24,268 bases of DNA from Clostridia bacterium. GTDB taxonomy: Bacteria; Bacillota; Clostridia; Christensenellales; Borkfalkiaceae. Location: positions 1 to 24,268 of the forward strand of contig CAAFVM010000034.1 of assembly GCA_900766495.1 (NCBI GenBank). The letters run 5' to 3'. Under the pieces are notes generated by a model that was given only the letters and a program-made list of their open reading frames with translations, searched no databases and was not told the DNA's origin. A program made the translations under genes and the position numbers. How positions within the stretch are numbered: position 1 is the stretch's first letter; every line of letters starts with the position of its first letter. Shown here in pieces: positions 14,048 through 21,245 of the stretch.

Positions 14048-15763
14048 TCATTGAATTTCAAGATTTTTGTGCGAATCGGGTTCAACGAGAATGGTTTTAA
14101 AATCGGTGTAAACAGCCGCTCCGCATTTTGATTGGGGCGGTTTTTTCACGTATTTTTTAAGGGTGTAATCAACCTCTACTTTGCCGCCGCCTTTCGCTTC
14201 GCTGTAAAAAGCGCATATTTCGGCGGCGAGTTTAATGATTTCTTCGGGGATATGCCCGCCGTTGCTTTCTATAACCACGTGCGCCGAGTGGTAATTTTTA
14301 ACGTGCAGCCACAAATCGGCGGGGCGGGCTATGGCGGTAAGTTTGTCGTTTTGCAAATTGTTTTTGCCCGCGCGTATTTTAAAGCCCGAAAATTCGAAAA
14401 GCCTGTAAGGAATTTTCAAATCGCCTTTTTTGATTTTCTGCTTTTCGCCGTCGCTTTTTATAACGCCGGTTTGTTTAAGTTCTTCCTCTATTGCGGCAAG
14501 GTCGCTTATTTCGGCAGCCGCGCGAATTTCGCCCGCAACCGATTCGAGGTATTCTATTTCAGCCTCCGCCGAAACTTTTTGCGGGGCAATCGCCTTTAAC
14601 GTGTTTTTAAGTTTTGCGTATTTTTTAAAGTATTTTTGCGCGTTTTCGTTTGGCGAAAGGGCGGGGTCGAGAGGTATTTGCCGTTCGGCGTTGTCGTTAT
14701 AATAATCGTAAACGGTAACCGTTTTGTCGCCGCGCTTTATTTTGTAAAGGTTTGCTACAATCAGCTCGCCGTTTATTCTTTCTTTTTCGGCGCCCGAAGC
14801 CGCTTCCTGCTTTTCAAGCACGTTTTGTAACTTTTTACGTTCTTTTTTAAGCGCGGAATTAACTGCGGAGTTGAGTTTGTTCAAAAGCTCGGTTTTTCCG
14901 CGTGCGGCTATTTTTCCGTCGAAAAAGCTTTCTTCGGCGTCGGCTATGGTTCCGAAATATTTTTTGTCGCCCGCCGCCGAAAGATAGTCGGTAAAAAAGC
15001 AGTCGGAAAGTTTGCCGTTTACGGTCAGGGTGCAGGGCGTAATATTTTCGATATAAATAAAATTTAAAATTTCGCGGTAAAAATTTAACGGGCTTTCAAG
15101 CGGTTTATCGATAGAAAAATTGCCGAAAACGCGGTAACATATTTCGCGCGCGGTCTGAAGAGAAAGCCCTTTTATTCTGGTGAACAAAAAATCGGCAAGG
15201 TCGCCGCCCGAAAATGCGGAAAGAGCGGGAATAACCTCGCTTTCGCAAGACAAATCGGCTTTATCCTGCGCTTTTGGCGGGGCGTATTTCATACCGCAAA
15301 GCAAAGCGCGCTCCTTGGTCAAATCCACCACGGCGGGCTTCATCGTTCCCGCTATAATTTCGTTTTCGCAAAGAATAACGTTGGAATATTTGCCCATTAT
15401 TTCGCAGTAAAGCTGTTTTTCCACAGGCTCCAAAAAGTCGTTTCTGCCCGAAAAAACAATGCGGATAATGCGCTCGTAACCCAAAACTTCAACGCTTTTC
15501 ACGCTTGAATTTATAAGGTGTTTGCGAAGCAGCATGCAAAAATTAGGCGCGACGGCCGGGTTCTTGCGCTCGAGCGAGGTAAAACCCACCCTCGGGCAAA
15601 CGGCGTTTGCGCTTATTTCTATTTTAGCGTTTCCGTTTTTGCAATAAACGTCCAAAACCGCGCAGTCGGCGGCGGGTTGAGTTACTTTATTTATCTTTGC
15701 GCCGGCAAGCAAAACGTTAAGTTCTTTTGCCGAACGTATTAAATTTACAGCGTCCTGCGGCAT
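14048..15763 (-). CDS. rqcH: Ribosome quality control protein RqcH (NFACT family)
   Basis: Binds stalled 50S-peptidyl-tRNA complexes and adds C-terminal alanine tails, marking failed chains for proteases such as ClpXP. It has 571 residues in the order NFACT-N (FCMLLRKHL and EIMGKYSNVIL, residues 75-135), a helical coiled-coil middle (about 290-420), and NFACT-R near the end (FKIRAGKNNLQND, DLWLHVKNYHSAHVVI). Older names are fibronectin-binding protein FbpA or YloA. GGGAGG precedes the ATG. It has its own promoter, a terminator-like hairpin in the leader and an end terminator, so it is a single-gene unit. tig, clpP and clpX lie alongside, which fits a protein-quality neighbourhood. Confidence 0.94.
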   Translation of the reverse strand: MPQDAVNLIRSAKELNVLLAGAKINKVTQPAADCAVLDVYCKNGNAKIEISANAVCPRVGFTSLERKNPAVAPNFCMLLRKHLINSSVKSVEVLGYERIIRIVFSGRNDFLEPVEKQLYCEIMGKYSNVILCENEIIAGTMKPAVVDLTKERALLCGMKYAPPKAQDKADLSCESEVIPALSAFSGGDLADFLFTRIKGLSLQTAREICYRVFGNFSIDKPLESPLNFYREILNFIYIENITPCTLTVNGKLSDCFFTDYLSAAGDKKYFGTIADAEESFFDGKIAARGKTELLNKLNSAVNSALKKERKKLQNVLEKQEAASGAEKERINGELIVANLYKIKRGDKTVTVYDYYNDNAERQIPLDPALSPNENAQKYFKKYAKLKNTLKAIAPQKVSAEAEIEYLESVAGEIRAAAEISDLAAIEEELKQTGVIKSDGEKQKIKKGDLKIPYRLFEFSGFKIRAGKNNLQNDKLTAIARPADLWLHVKNYHSAHVVIESNGGHIPEEIIKLAAEICAFYSEAKGGGKVEVDYTLKKYVKKPPQSKCGAAVYTDFKTILVEPDSHKNLEIQ

Positions 15764-15776
15764 AAAAAGCCTCCCG

Positions 15777-15813
15777 AAAAAACCGCGCGGCTTTTGCTGT
15801 TAGCTTTGCGCGG
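15777..15813 (-). terminator. Terminator-like hairpin in the rqcH leader (attenuator candidate)
   Basis: On the minus strand CCGCGC and GCGCGG form a 6-bp GC stem, with an inner GCT-AAC-AGC mini-hairpin, followed directly by TTTTTT. It lies after the promoter and just before the rqcH Shine-Dalgarno sequence. No other leftward gene exists upstream that it could terminate, so conditional termination of rqcH is the simplest reading. Confidence 0.5.
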
Positions 15814-15839
15814 GTAACGTTTGCGTATTTTACCGAAAT

Positions 15840-15868
15840 ATTATATATAATTTTGCGGCAAAAGTAAA
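15840..15868 (-). promoter_or_regulatory. Promoter of rqcH
   Basis: On the minus strand TTTACT and a perfect TATAAT are separated by 17 bases. Transcription would start near 15833, giving a leader of about 70 bases. Confidence 0.7.
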
Positions 15869-15896
15869 ACAAAAAGCAAAATAACGGGTTAAAAAC

Positions 15897-15925
15897 TTTA
15901 CATTTATAATTTTATTTGATAAAAT
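15897..15925 (+). promoter_or_regulatory. Promoter of tig
   Basis: TTTACA (15897-15902), a 17-base spacer and TAAAAT (15920-15925) with a TGA extension in front. It is divergent from, and close to, the rqcH promoter. Confidence 0.7.
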
Positions 15926-15966
15926 AGCGTATGCAAACGAAAAAAAACGGAGCAACATAAGTTATT

Positions 15967-17256
15967 ATGAATTACAAAGCAGAAAAGACCGAGAAAAATC
16001 AGTTAAGAGTTACCATCGAACTTAATAAAGCCGAATGGACGGAATCGAACAAAGCGGCTTACGAAAAAAATAAAGCCAAATATTCCGCGCCCGGGTTCAG
16101 AAAAGGGCACGTTCCTTACAGCTATCTCGTAAACGCTTACGGCGAACAGATATTCTTCGAGGACGCCATTAACGACGCGTTTTCCAAACATTATTTCTCT
16201 ATACTCGACAAAGAAGCCGAGTATAAAGTAATCGACGGACCCTCGATTGAAGACATTAAGCCCGCGAAAGACGGCGGAATGGTAATCATTGCGCTTGCTC
16301 CTTTGAAACCCGACGTAAAACTCGGCGCATACAAGGGTATAAAGATTGAAAAAGTTGAGTATAATGTAACCGACGAAGACGTAGACAAGGAAGTTGAAAA
16401 ACTCCGCGAACGCAACGCCCGCGAAATCGAAGTTACCGACAGGGCGGTTATGGACGGCGACATTGTAGACATCGATTATTCGGGTTCTGTCGACAACGAG
16501 AAATTCGAGGGCGGCACCGCCGAACACCAGACGTTGGTTATAGGCAGCAAAACCTTTATTCCCGGTTTCGAAGACCAGATTATAGGCATGAATATCGGCG
16601 GCGAGCGCGACATTACCGTTAAGTTCCCCGACGATTACGGCGCCGAAAACCTTAAAGGCAAAGTTGCGGTATTCGCAATCAAGCTTCACGGCATCAAAGT
16701 TAAAGAGCTTCCCGAACTCACCGACGAATTCGTAAAAGAATCGGTTGGAGAAGAGAGCGTTGCCGCTTACAAAGCCGGCGTTAAAGACAGAATGGTTAAA
16801 TCCGCCGAAGAAAGAAGCAAACGCGAAACCGAAGACAAACTTATTAAAATTATAACCGATTCTTCCGAAACCGAAATTCCCGATTGCCTTGTTGAAAAAC
16901 AAATTGACGGAATTGTGGACGAAATGTCTTACAGACTTATGTATCAGGGGCTTAAACTCGAAGACTATCTCAAATACACCGGTCAGACTATGGAAGAATA
17001 CAGAAAAGGTTTCGTTGAACCCGCAAAGGCTCGTGCGAAATCGCAACTCGTAATCGAAAAAATCATCGAAGACGAAAAAATCACCGCTACGCCCGACGAG
17101 GTAGACGCGAAAATCGCCGAACAGGCGGCTTCGGTTGAAAAAGATTTCGAAGAATATAAGAAAGAAATGCCGGTTCGTCAGTTGGAATACATAGCCAACT
17201 CGATTGTAATCGACAAGCTCTTCGATTTCCTTACCAAAAACAACGAAATAGCGTAA
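15967..17256 (+). CDS. tig: Trigger factor
   Basis: A ribosome-bound chaperone with peptidyl-prolyl isomerase activity that greets nascent chains; 429 residues, the normal length. The ribosome-docking loop (PGFRKGHVPYSYL) lies at about residue 42. The FKBP-like domain spans about 150-245 (GDIVDIDYSGSVDNEKFEGG, FIPGFEDQIIGM), and the helical C-terminal cradle completes it. The nearest GGAG is 14 bases upstream of the ATG, with an in-frame TAA at 15958 that excludes a longer start. It is followed by clpP and clpX, a common order. Confidence 0.96.
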   Translation: MNYKAEKTEKNQLRVTIELNKAEWTESNKAAYEKNKAKYSAPGFRKGHVPYSYLVNAYGEQIFFEDAINDAFSKHYFSILDKEAEYKVIDGPSIEDIKPAKDGGMVIIALAPLKPDVKLGAYKGIKIEKVEYNVTDEDVDKEVEKLRERNAREIEVTDRAVMDGDIVDIDYSGSVDNEKFEGGTAEHQTLVIGSKTFIPGFEDQIIGMNIGGERDITVKFPDDYGAENLKGKVAVFAIKLHGIKVKELPELTDEFVKESVGEESVAAYKAGVKDRMVKSAEERSKRETEDKLIKIITDSSETEIPDCLVEKQIDGIVDEMSYRLMYQGLKLEDYLKYTGQTMEEYRKGFVEPAKARAKSQLVIEKIIEDEKITATPDEVDAKIAEQAASVEKDFEEYKKEMPVRQLEYIANSIVIDKLFDFLTKNNEIA

Positions 17257-17284
17257 TTTAAAATTAAAAATTCGAAAATTGCGC

Positions 17285-17336
17285 GCCGCGAAAGAGAAAA
17301 AGGTAAAATTTGCCTATGATTGCAGGCTTTCGCGGC
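17285..17336 (+). terminator. Long-stem hairpin after tig
   Basis: GCCGCGAAAG (17285-17294) and CTTTCGCGGC (17327-17336) form a perfect 10-bp stem. A smaller AGGTA/TGCCT hairpin lies inside, and AAAAAG then TTTTT follow. The T run is offset from the stem, so it may be a weak terminator or an mRNA stabiliser. Confidence 0.4.
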
Positions 17337-17441
17337 AAAAAGTTTTTGGAAAAAGCCGCTTCGTTTCCAGCCTGAAAATTCAATAAAATTTGCCGAGGCG
17401 CGGTAAAATTGCGGGCGGCTTAAAAAATTAAGGAGCATACA

Positions 17442-18047
17442 ATGGCTTTAATACCTATGGTAATCGAGCAGTCGGGGCGCGGCGAGCGTTCTTACGACAT
17501 TTACTCGTTACTGCTTGAAAAAAGAATAGTTTTCATAACCGGCGAGATTGACGACGCGCTTGCAAACACCGTTGTGGCGCAGCTGTTATATCTTGAAAGC
17601 AAAGACGAAAACAAGGACATCAATCTTTATATAAACAGCCCGGGCGGCAGCGTAACCGCGGGGCTTGCCATATACGATACGATGAACTATATTAAATGCG
17701 ACGTAAGCACCATTTGCATAGGGCTTGCGGCAAGTATGGGCGCGTTTTTGTTGTCGAGCGGGGCAAAGGGTAAACGTTACGCTCTTCCCAACGCCGAAAT
17801 TATGATTCACCAGCCGCTCGGCGGCGTGCAGGGGCAGGCAAGCGACGTTGAAATCCACGCCCGCCACATTATAGAAACCAAAAACAAACTTAACAAAATT
17901 CTGTCGCTTAACACCGGCAAACCTTTGGATATAGTGGAAAACGACACCGACAGGGATAATTTTATGTCTGCCGAAGAAGCCAAAGAATACGGGCTGGTCG
18001 ATAAAGTTTGCGTTAAGCGCGAACTCTCTAACGGCGATTTAGATTAA
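17442..18047 (+). CDS. clpP: ATP-dependent Clp protease proteolytic subunit
   Basis: A serine peptidase forming a 14-subunit barrel that degrades proteins fed by ClpX and other Clp ATPases. It has 201 residues with the catalytic triad S98 (GLAASMG), H123 (MIHQPLGG) and D172 (DTDRDNF), and the substrate-strand NSPGGSVTAGL. AGGAG at 17431-17435 fixes the ATG. The maturation cleavage site cannot be identified with certainty. Confidence 0.97.
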   Translation: MALIPMVIEQSGRGERSYDIYSLLLEKRIVFITGEIDDALANTVVAQLLYLESKDENKDINLYINSPGGSVTAGLAIYDTMNYIKCDVSTICIGLAASMGAFLLSSGAKGKRYALPNAEIMIHQPLGGVQGQASDVEIHARHIIETKNKLNKILSLNTGKPLDIVENDTDRDNFMSAEEAKEYGLVDKVCVKRELSNGDLD

Positions 18048-18077
18048 TTTACTGTTTTTACTTTTCGGTTTAAAATT

Positions 18078-18100
18078 AGCCGTGCGCGGTGCGTGCGGCT
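18078..18100 (+). other. GC-rich hairpin after clpP
   Basis: A 10-bp stem with two G-U pairs and a GGT loop: AGCCGTGCGC against GCGTGCGGCT. No T run follows directly. It could stabilise the clpP transcript end or mark a weak terminator. Confidence 0.35.
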
Positions 18101-18206
18101 ATTTGCAACTTTTACGGTTTGCGTTTTTTTGCGTTTTAGTCGGTTGCTTTTGCCGCTTAACGCGCGAAAAAAAGGAATGTAACGCTTAAAAATTGAAAAT
18201 TAACGC

Positions 18207-18233
18207 TTGAAAAACGGGCGAAAAACGTATAAA
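18207..18233 (+). promoter_or_regulatory. Weak promoter candidate for clpX
   Basis: TTGAAA (18207-18212) and TATAAA (18228-18233) with a short 15-base spacer, about 60 bases before the start. The 244-base clpP-clpX gap makes a separate promoter plausible, but the match is modest. Confidence 0.3.
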
Positions 18234-18291
18234 CCGAAAATATCGCGGGGCGAAAAGCGATAAAAAATAAGTTTTCGTTATGTGAGGTAAA

Positions 18292-19527
18292 ATGGCAAAC
18301 AATTCCGATTTGAAATACGGCGAACAACGTTGTTCGTTCTGCGGCAAAACCGATTCGCAGGTTAAAAAACTTATAGCCGGGCCCGGCGGCGTGTTCATCT
18401 GCGACGAGTGCGTGGACGTTTGCAAGCGCGTTATTGCCGAAAGCGAGAAAAAGTCCGCCAAAGACGTGGTAAAACTTAAAAAGCCCGCCGAAATAAAAGC
18501 CGAACTCGATAAATATATCGTAGGGCAGGAAAAGGCAAAAAAGGTTTTGTCGGTGGCGGTTTACAACCACTATAAACGCGTTAATTTTTCGGGCAAAAAG
18601 TCTTCCGACGATATGGAAATCGACAAGAGCAACGTTCTGCTTTTAGGTCCCACCGGTTGCGGAAAAACTTTGCTTGCCCGCACGCTTGCAAAAATTCTCG
18701 ACGTGCCTTTCGCCGTTGCCGACGCAACTACTTTGACCGAAGCCGGCTATGTGGGCGAGGACGTTGAAAACATTCTGCTTAAACTTATTCAGAACGCCGA
18801 TTACGACATAGAAAAGGCGCAGCGCGGCATAATTTACATCGACGAAATCGATAAAATTTCAAGAAAAAGCGAGAACGTATCGATTACCCGCGACGTTTCG
18901 GGCGAGGGCGTGCAGCAGGCGCTTTTGAAAATTATCGAAAGCACTATTGCTTCGGTTCCTCCGCAGGGCGGCAGAAAACACCCGCAACAAGAGGTTATTC
19001 GCATAGACACCACCAACATTCTGTTTATTTGCGGCGGCGCGTTCGTGGGGCTTGATAAAATTATCGAACAGCGCAAAGACACCGCTCCTTTCGGGTTCGG
19101 CGGCAACGCGCAGGAGAACGCGAAAAGCAAAATTTTCGACGACGTTCAACCCCAAGACCTTACGCAATACGGGCTTATTCCCGAGTTTGTGGGCAGGTTG
19201 CCTATAGTGGTGAACCTTGAACCGCTTGACGAAACCGCGCTTGTGAAAATTATGACCGAGCCTAAAAACGCCATAGTCAAACAGTATAAAAAACTTGTTG
19301 AAATGGACGGCGTTACCTTGGACGTTAAAGACGACGCCGTTCGCGAAATAGCTAAAAAGGCTATAGAATTGAAAACCGGCGCCCGCGGTTTAAGGACTAT
19401 TTTCGAAAATCTTATGCTCGATACTATGTACGAGCTTCCCGACGACGACAGCGTTGAACGCATCGTTATCGATAAAGACGTGGTTGACGGAGCTAAAAAG
19501 CCCGAAATAGTTAAAAAAATCGCCTGA
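18292..19527 (+). CDS. clpX: ATP-dependent Clp protease ATP-binding subunit ClpX
   Basis: An AAA+ unfoldase of 411 residues that feeds tagged proteins to ClpP. The N-terminal zinc domain has C14, C17, C37 and C40. The Walker A GPTGCGKT is at about 119-126, pore loop EAGYVGEDVEN follows, then Walker B IIYIDEIDK (about 181), the GGRKHP loop and GARGLRTIFE (sensor 2). The ClpP-docking loop reads PFGFGG, where most ClpX proteins have an IGF or LGF tripeptide. GAGGT lies 6 bases before the ATG. Bacillus has lonB/lonA next; here repeats follow. Confidence 0.97.
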   Translation: MANNSDLKYGEQRCSFCGKTDSQVKKLIAGPGGVFICDECVDVCKRVIAESEKKSAKDVVKLKKPAEIKAELDKYIVGQEKAKKVLSVAVYNHYKRVNFSGKKSSDDMEIDKSNVLLLGPTGCGKTLLARTLAKILDVPFAVADATTLTEAGYVGEDVENILLKLIQNADYDIEKAQRGIIYIDEIDKISRKSENVSITRDVSGEGVQQALLKIIESTIASVPPQGGRKHPQQEVIRIDTTNILFICGGAFVGLDKIIEQRKDTAPFGFGGNAQENAKSKIFDDVQPQDLTQYGLIPEFVGRLPIVVNLEPLDETALVKIMTEPKNAIVKQYKKLVEMDGVTLDVKDDAVREIAKKAIELKTGARGLRTIFENLMLDTMYELPDDDSVERIVIDKDVVDGAKKPEIVKKIA

Positions 19528-19594
19528 CGTTGCGTACGCGTATGCGCGTACAAATAATGATAGGGCGCGCCTTTATAAAAATTTAATTACGTTT

Positions 19595-19634
19595 AAAACG
19601 CACAGGCTGTTTATTATTCGCCCGTGCGTTTTTT
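19595..19634 (+). terminator. Intrinsic terminator of clpX
   Basis: AAAACGCAC (19595-19603) pairs with GTGCGTTTT (19624-19632), and the T run extends to 19634. The loop is about 20 bases and contains two further G-C pairs. Confidence 0.7.
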
Positions 19635-19702
19635 CTTTCTTCTTCCCCGCGGCGGGGTGTGTGCGGGTGTTTAGGTATTCATCCACGAGGGCGAAGTAGT
19701 GC
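19635..19702 (+). repeat. Repeat family D, copy
   Basis: The core CCCCGCGGCGGGG forms a hairpin. It is followed by TGTGTGCGGGTGTTTAGG and CCACGAGGGCGAAGTAGTG. It starts exactly where the clpX terminator ends. Confidence 0.8.
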
Positions 19703-19705
19703 CAT

Positions 19706-19770
19706 GCTTTTTTCCGCGACAGTGTGTGCGTGTGTATGAGTATTGTGCCGCGATGGGTAGGTAGTGCCAT
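19706..19770 (+). repeat. Repeat family D, decayed copy
   Basis: Keeps TTTTTTCCGCGACAG, GTGTGTGCGTGTGT and GTATTGTGCCGCGATGGG but has lost one arm of the core hairpin. Its end (GTAGTGCCAT) is the beginning of the next C unit. Confidence 0.6.
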
Positions 19771-19818
19771 AATCAGGCAACGCTTCCGCGAGATGTTTCG
19801 ACAAGCTCAACATGACAG
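19761..19818 (+). repeat. Repeat family C, copy 2
   Basis: GTAGTGCCATAATCAGGCAA, then CGCTTCCGCGAGATG and CAAGCTCAACATGACAG. It faces the B unit that begins 9 bases later, giving a long imperfect inverted pair. Confidence 0.85.
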
Positions 19819-19827
19819 GGAAGGGGG

Positions 19828-19867
19828 TGTCATTCCGAGCGAAGCCGAGGAATCTCGTGGAAACGAA
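19828..19867 (+). repeat. Repeat family B, copy 5
   Basis: TGTCATTCCGAGCGAAGCCG followed by AGGAATCTCGTGGAAACGAA. Together with C copy 2 (arms 19781-19794 and 19852-19865) it could form a hairpin of about 85 bases. It runs straight into the next D unit. Confidence 0.85.
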
Positions 19868-19868
19868 T

Positions 19869-19939
19869 TCCTTCTTTTTCCCCGCGGCGGGGTGTGTGCG
19901 GGTGTTTAGGCTTTGTTCCGCGAGGGCGAAGTAGTGCCG
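19869..19939 (+). repeat. Repeat family D, copy after a B unit
   Basis: Has the CCCCGCGGCGGGG core and the same front and middle as the unit at 19635. The B-then-D order and boundary match the minus-strand pair at 5188-5292. Confidence 0.8.
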
Positions 19940-19942
19940 TAC

Positions 19943-20013
19943 TTTTCTTTTTCCCGCGGCAGGGTGTGTGCTGGTGTTTGGGTATTCATCCACGAGGGCA
20001 GAGTGGTTTCGTA
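19943..20013 (+). repeat. Repeat family D, copy
   Basis: TTTTCCCGCGGCAGGGTGTG, then GGTGTTTGGGTATTC and CCACGAGGGCAGAG. It is in direct tandem with the unit before it. Confidence 0.75.
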
Positions 20014-20057
20014 GTCAGGCAACGCTTTCTCCGGTACTTCGCTTACTCGGAATGACG
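20014..20057 (+). repeat. Hybrid of repeat families C and B
   Basis: Starts like C (AGTCAGGCAACGCTT) but ends like reversed B (CTCGGAATGACG), with CTTCGCTTA between. It looks like recombination or gene conversion between the two related families. Confidence 0.65.
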
Positions 20058-20200
20058 AGGTAAAACGCATTTTACTCGTCGCTGTATATTCAAAAAATTG
20101 CATAGATATACAATTATTGAATAATATACATAAAAATTGCAAAATAAACGGCAATATTCATAAAATTTTAAATAAAAATTCAAAAATGCGTATAAAACGT

Positions 20201-20229
20201 TTGACAACTTTATATAGCGGTGCTAAAAT
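20201..20229 (+). promoter_or_regulatory. Strong promoter of the amino acid ABC importer
   Basis: A perfect TTGACA (20201-20206), a 17-base spacer and TAAAAT (20224-20229) with an extended TGC in front. This is the best housekeeping promoter in the window. Confidence 0.85.
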
Positions 20230-20255
20230 AGGCAACGTAATCAAAAAGAAGTTGG

Positions 20256-20285
20256 AACGCACCGAGCCAAAGGCGTCGCGGCGTT
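20256..20285 (+). promoter_or_regulatory. Structured leader hairpin before the importer
   Basis: AACGC (20256-20260) pairs with GCGTT (20281-20285). Inside is a GAGCC/GGC-type stem capped by AAA. TTTTC follows. It lies between the promoter and the GAGAGG ribosome site. It could be an attenuator or a stabiliser; no known riboswitch class was recognised. Confidence 0.4.
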
Positions 20286-20311
20286 TTCAAAAAAAAGAGA
20301 GGTAACAAAAA

Positions 20312-21166
20312 ATGAAGAAACTTTTAAGCGTGATAATCGCGGTAGTAGCTGCGTTCTCGGCTTTCGCTTTCACCGGCTGCACCGATGCCGATAACGAACT
20401 TGTTGTTTATACCGAAGCGGGTTTTGCTCCGTTTGAATATGTTAAAAACGGTCAGATAGTCGGCGCCGACGTTGATATAATGCAGAAAGTTGCGAACAAG
20501 CTCGGCAAAACTCTTAAATTCGAAAACGTTAATTTCGACGTAATAGTCGATACCGTAGCCGCAGGCAAACTTACAAAAGTAGGTGCGGCGGGGCTTTCTA
20601 TAACCGAAGAAAGAAAAGCTAAAGTAGCTTTCTCGGTTCCTTATTACACGGCAAACCTTTACGTCGTTTATAAAGCAGCCGACGAAGCTTCTTACGTAAG
20701 CACCACTACCGACGGCAAAAACGGCGTTTACTGGAATAAATTCGCAGGCAAAAACGTAGGCTTCCAGGGCGGCACCACTTCCGACCTCTTCTTCGGCGAC
20801 GAAATCAGCGAGGGCGGCAGCCTTTACGGAGCAAGCGGCGCTTTGGCTACCGGCACTCCTTACAACGAATATATCACCGCGCTTGCCGACCTCGGTAAAA
20901 ACATCGACGTCATCATAATGGACGAACTTCCCGCTCAACAGCTTATTAAAGGCAAAAGCGAATATAAATGCGCTCCTCTTTATTATCAGGGCGGCGAGGG
21001 CGAAAACGACGAGGTTGCCTGCGACGAATACGCAATTGCGGTAACCAAAGGCGAAACCGAATTGCTTAACGCCATCAACGAAATTCTTAACGAGCTTTTA
21101 AGCCAAACCGACGAAAACGGCAACAACGGCGTTCAACAGCTGGTTATGAAACATCTCGGTCTGTAA
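20312..21166 (+). CDS. Polar amino acid ABC importer, substrate-binding lipoprotein
   Basis: An extracytoplasmic receptor of the family 3 (amino acid) binding proteins, 284 residues. The signal peptide ends in a lipobox FTGC, so C23 would be lipidated and the protein tethered to the membrane. The family start ELVVYTEAGFAPFEYVKNGQ and GADVDIMQKVANKLG is clear, as are AAGLSITEERKAKVAFSVPYY and the MDELPAQQLI stretch. The exact amino acid cannot be told; polar or cationic ligands are typical. GAGAGG precedes the ATG. It is the first gene of a three-gene importer operon with a strong promoter. Confidence 0.93.
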   Translation: MKKLLSVIIAVVAAFSAFAFTGCTDADNELVVYTEAGFAPFEYVKNGQIVGADVDIMQKVANKLGKTLKFENVNFDVIVDTVAAGKLTKVGAAGLSITEERKAKVAFSVPYYTANLYVVYKAADEASYVSTTTDGKNGVYWNKFAGKNVGFQGGTTSDLFFGDEISEGGSLYGASGALATGTPYNEYITALADLGKNIDVIIMDELPAQQLIKGKSEYKCAPLYYQGGEGENDEVACDEYAIAVTKGETELLNAINEILNELLSQTDENGNNGVQQLVMKHLGL

Positions 21167-21192
21167 GCGGCAACAACAATTAAAAAATAATT

Positions 21193-21228
21193 TTTAAGGA
21201 AAAGGCTGATTTCGGTCTTTTCCTTAAA
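21193..21228 (+). other. Perfect 12-bp hairpin between receptor and permease genes
   Basis: TTTAAGGAAAAG (21193-21204) pairs without mismatch with CTTTTCCTTAAA (21217-21228) around a 12-base loop. No T run follows. Such hairpins after binding-protein genes often protect the upstream mRNA, so the receptor is made in excess (inference). Confidence 0.65.
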
Positions 21229-21245
21229 CGCGTTTAAAAAGAAAT

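Larger units (their letters stand above)
19528..20311. other. Largest repeat mosaic, between clpX and the ABC importer
   Basis: No gene is recognised. In order it holds the clpX terminator, two D units, C, B, two D units and a hybrid C/B unit (19635-20057). AT-rich DNA follows (20060-20200), then the importer promoter and a structured leader. Frames that cross the repeats look like by-products of repeat sequence. Confidence 0.8.

Noticed and set aside
16003..17046. A 347-residue minus-strand frame inside tig
   Set aside because: It lies fully antisense to a well-conserved trigger factor, and its F-, V- and N-rich composition mirrors the sense codons.
19679..20154. Several short minus-strand frames with repeated AGKK and HTPAAG stretches as a repeat protein
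   Set aside because: The shared peptide motifs simply reflect translated D-family DNA repeats; no ribosome sites or conserved domains are seen.
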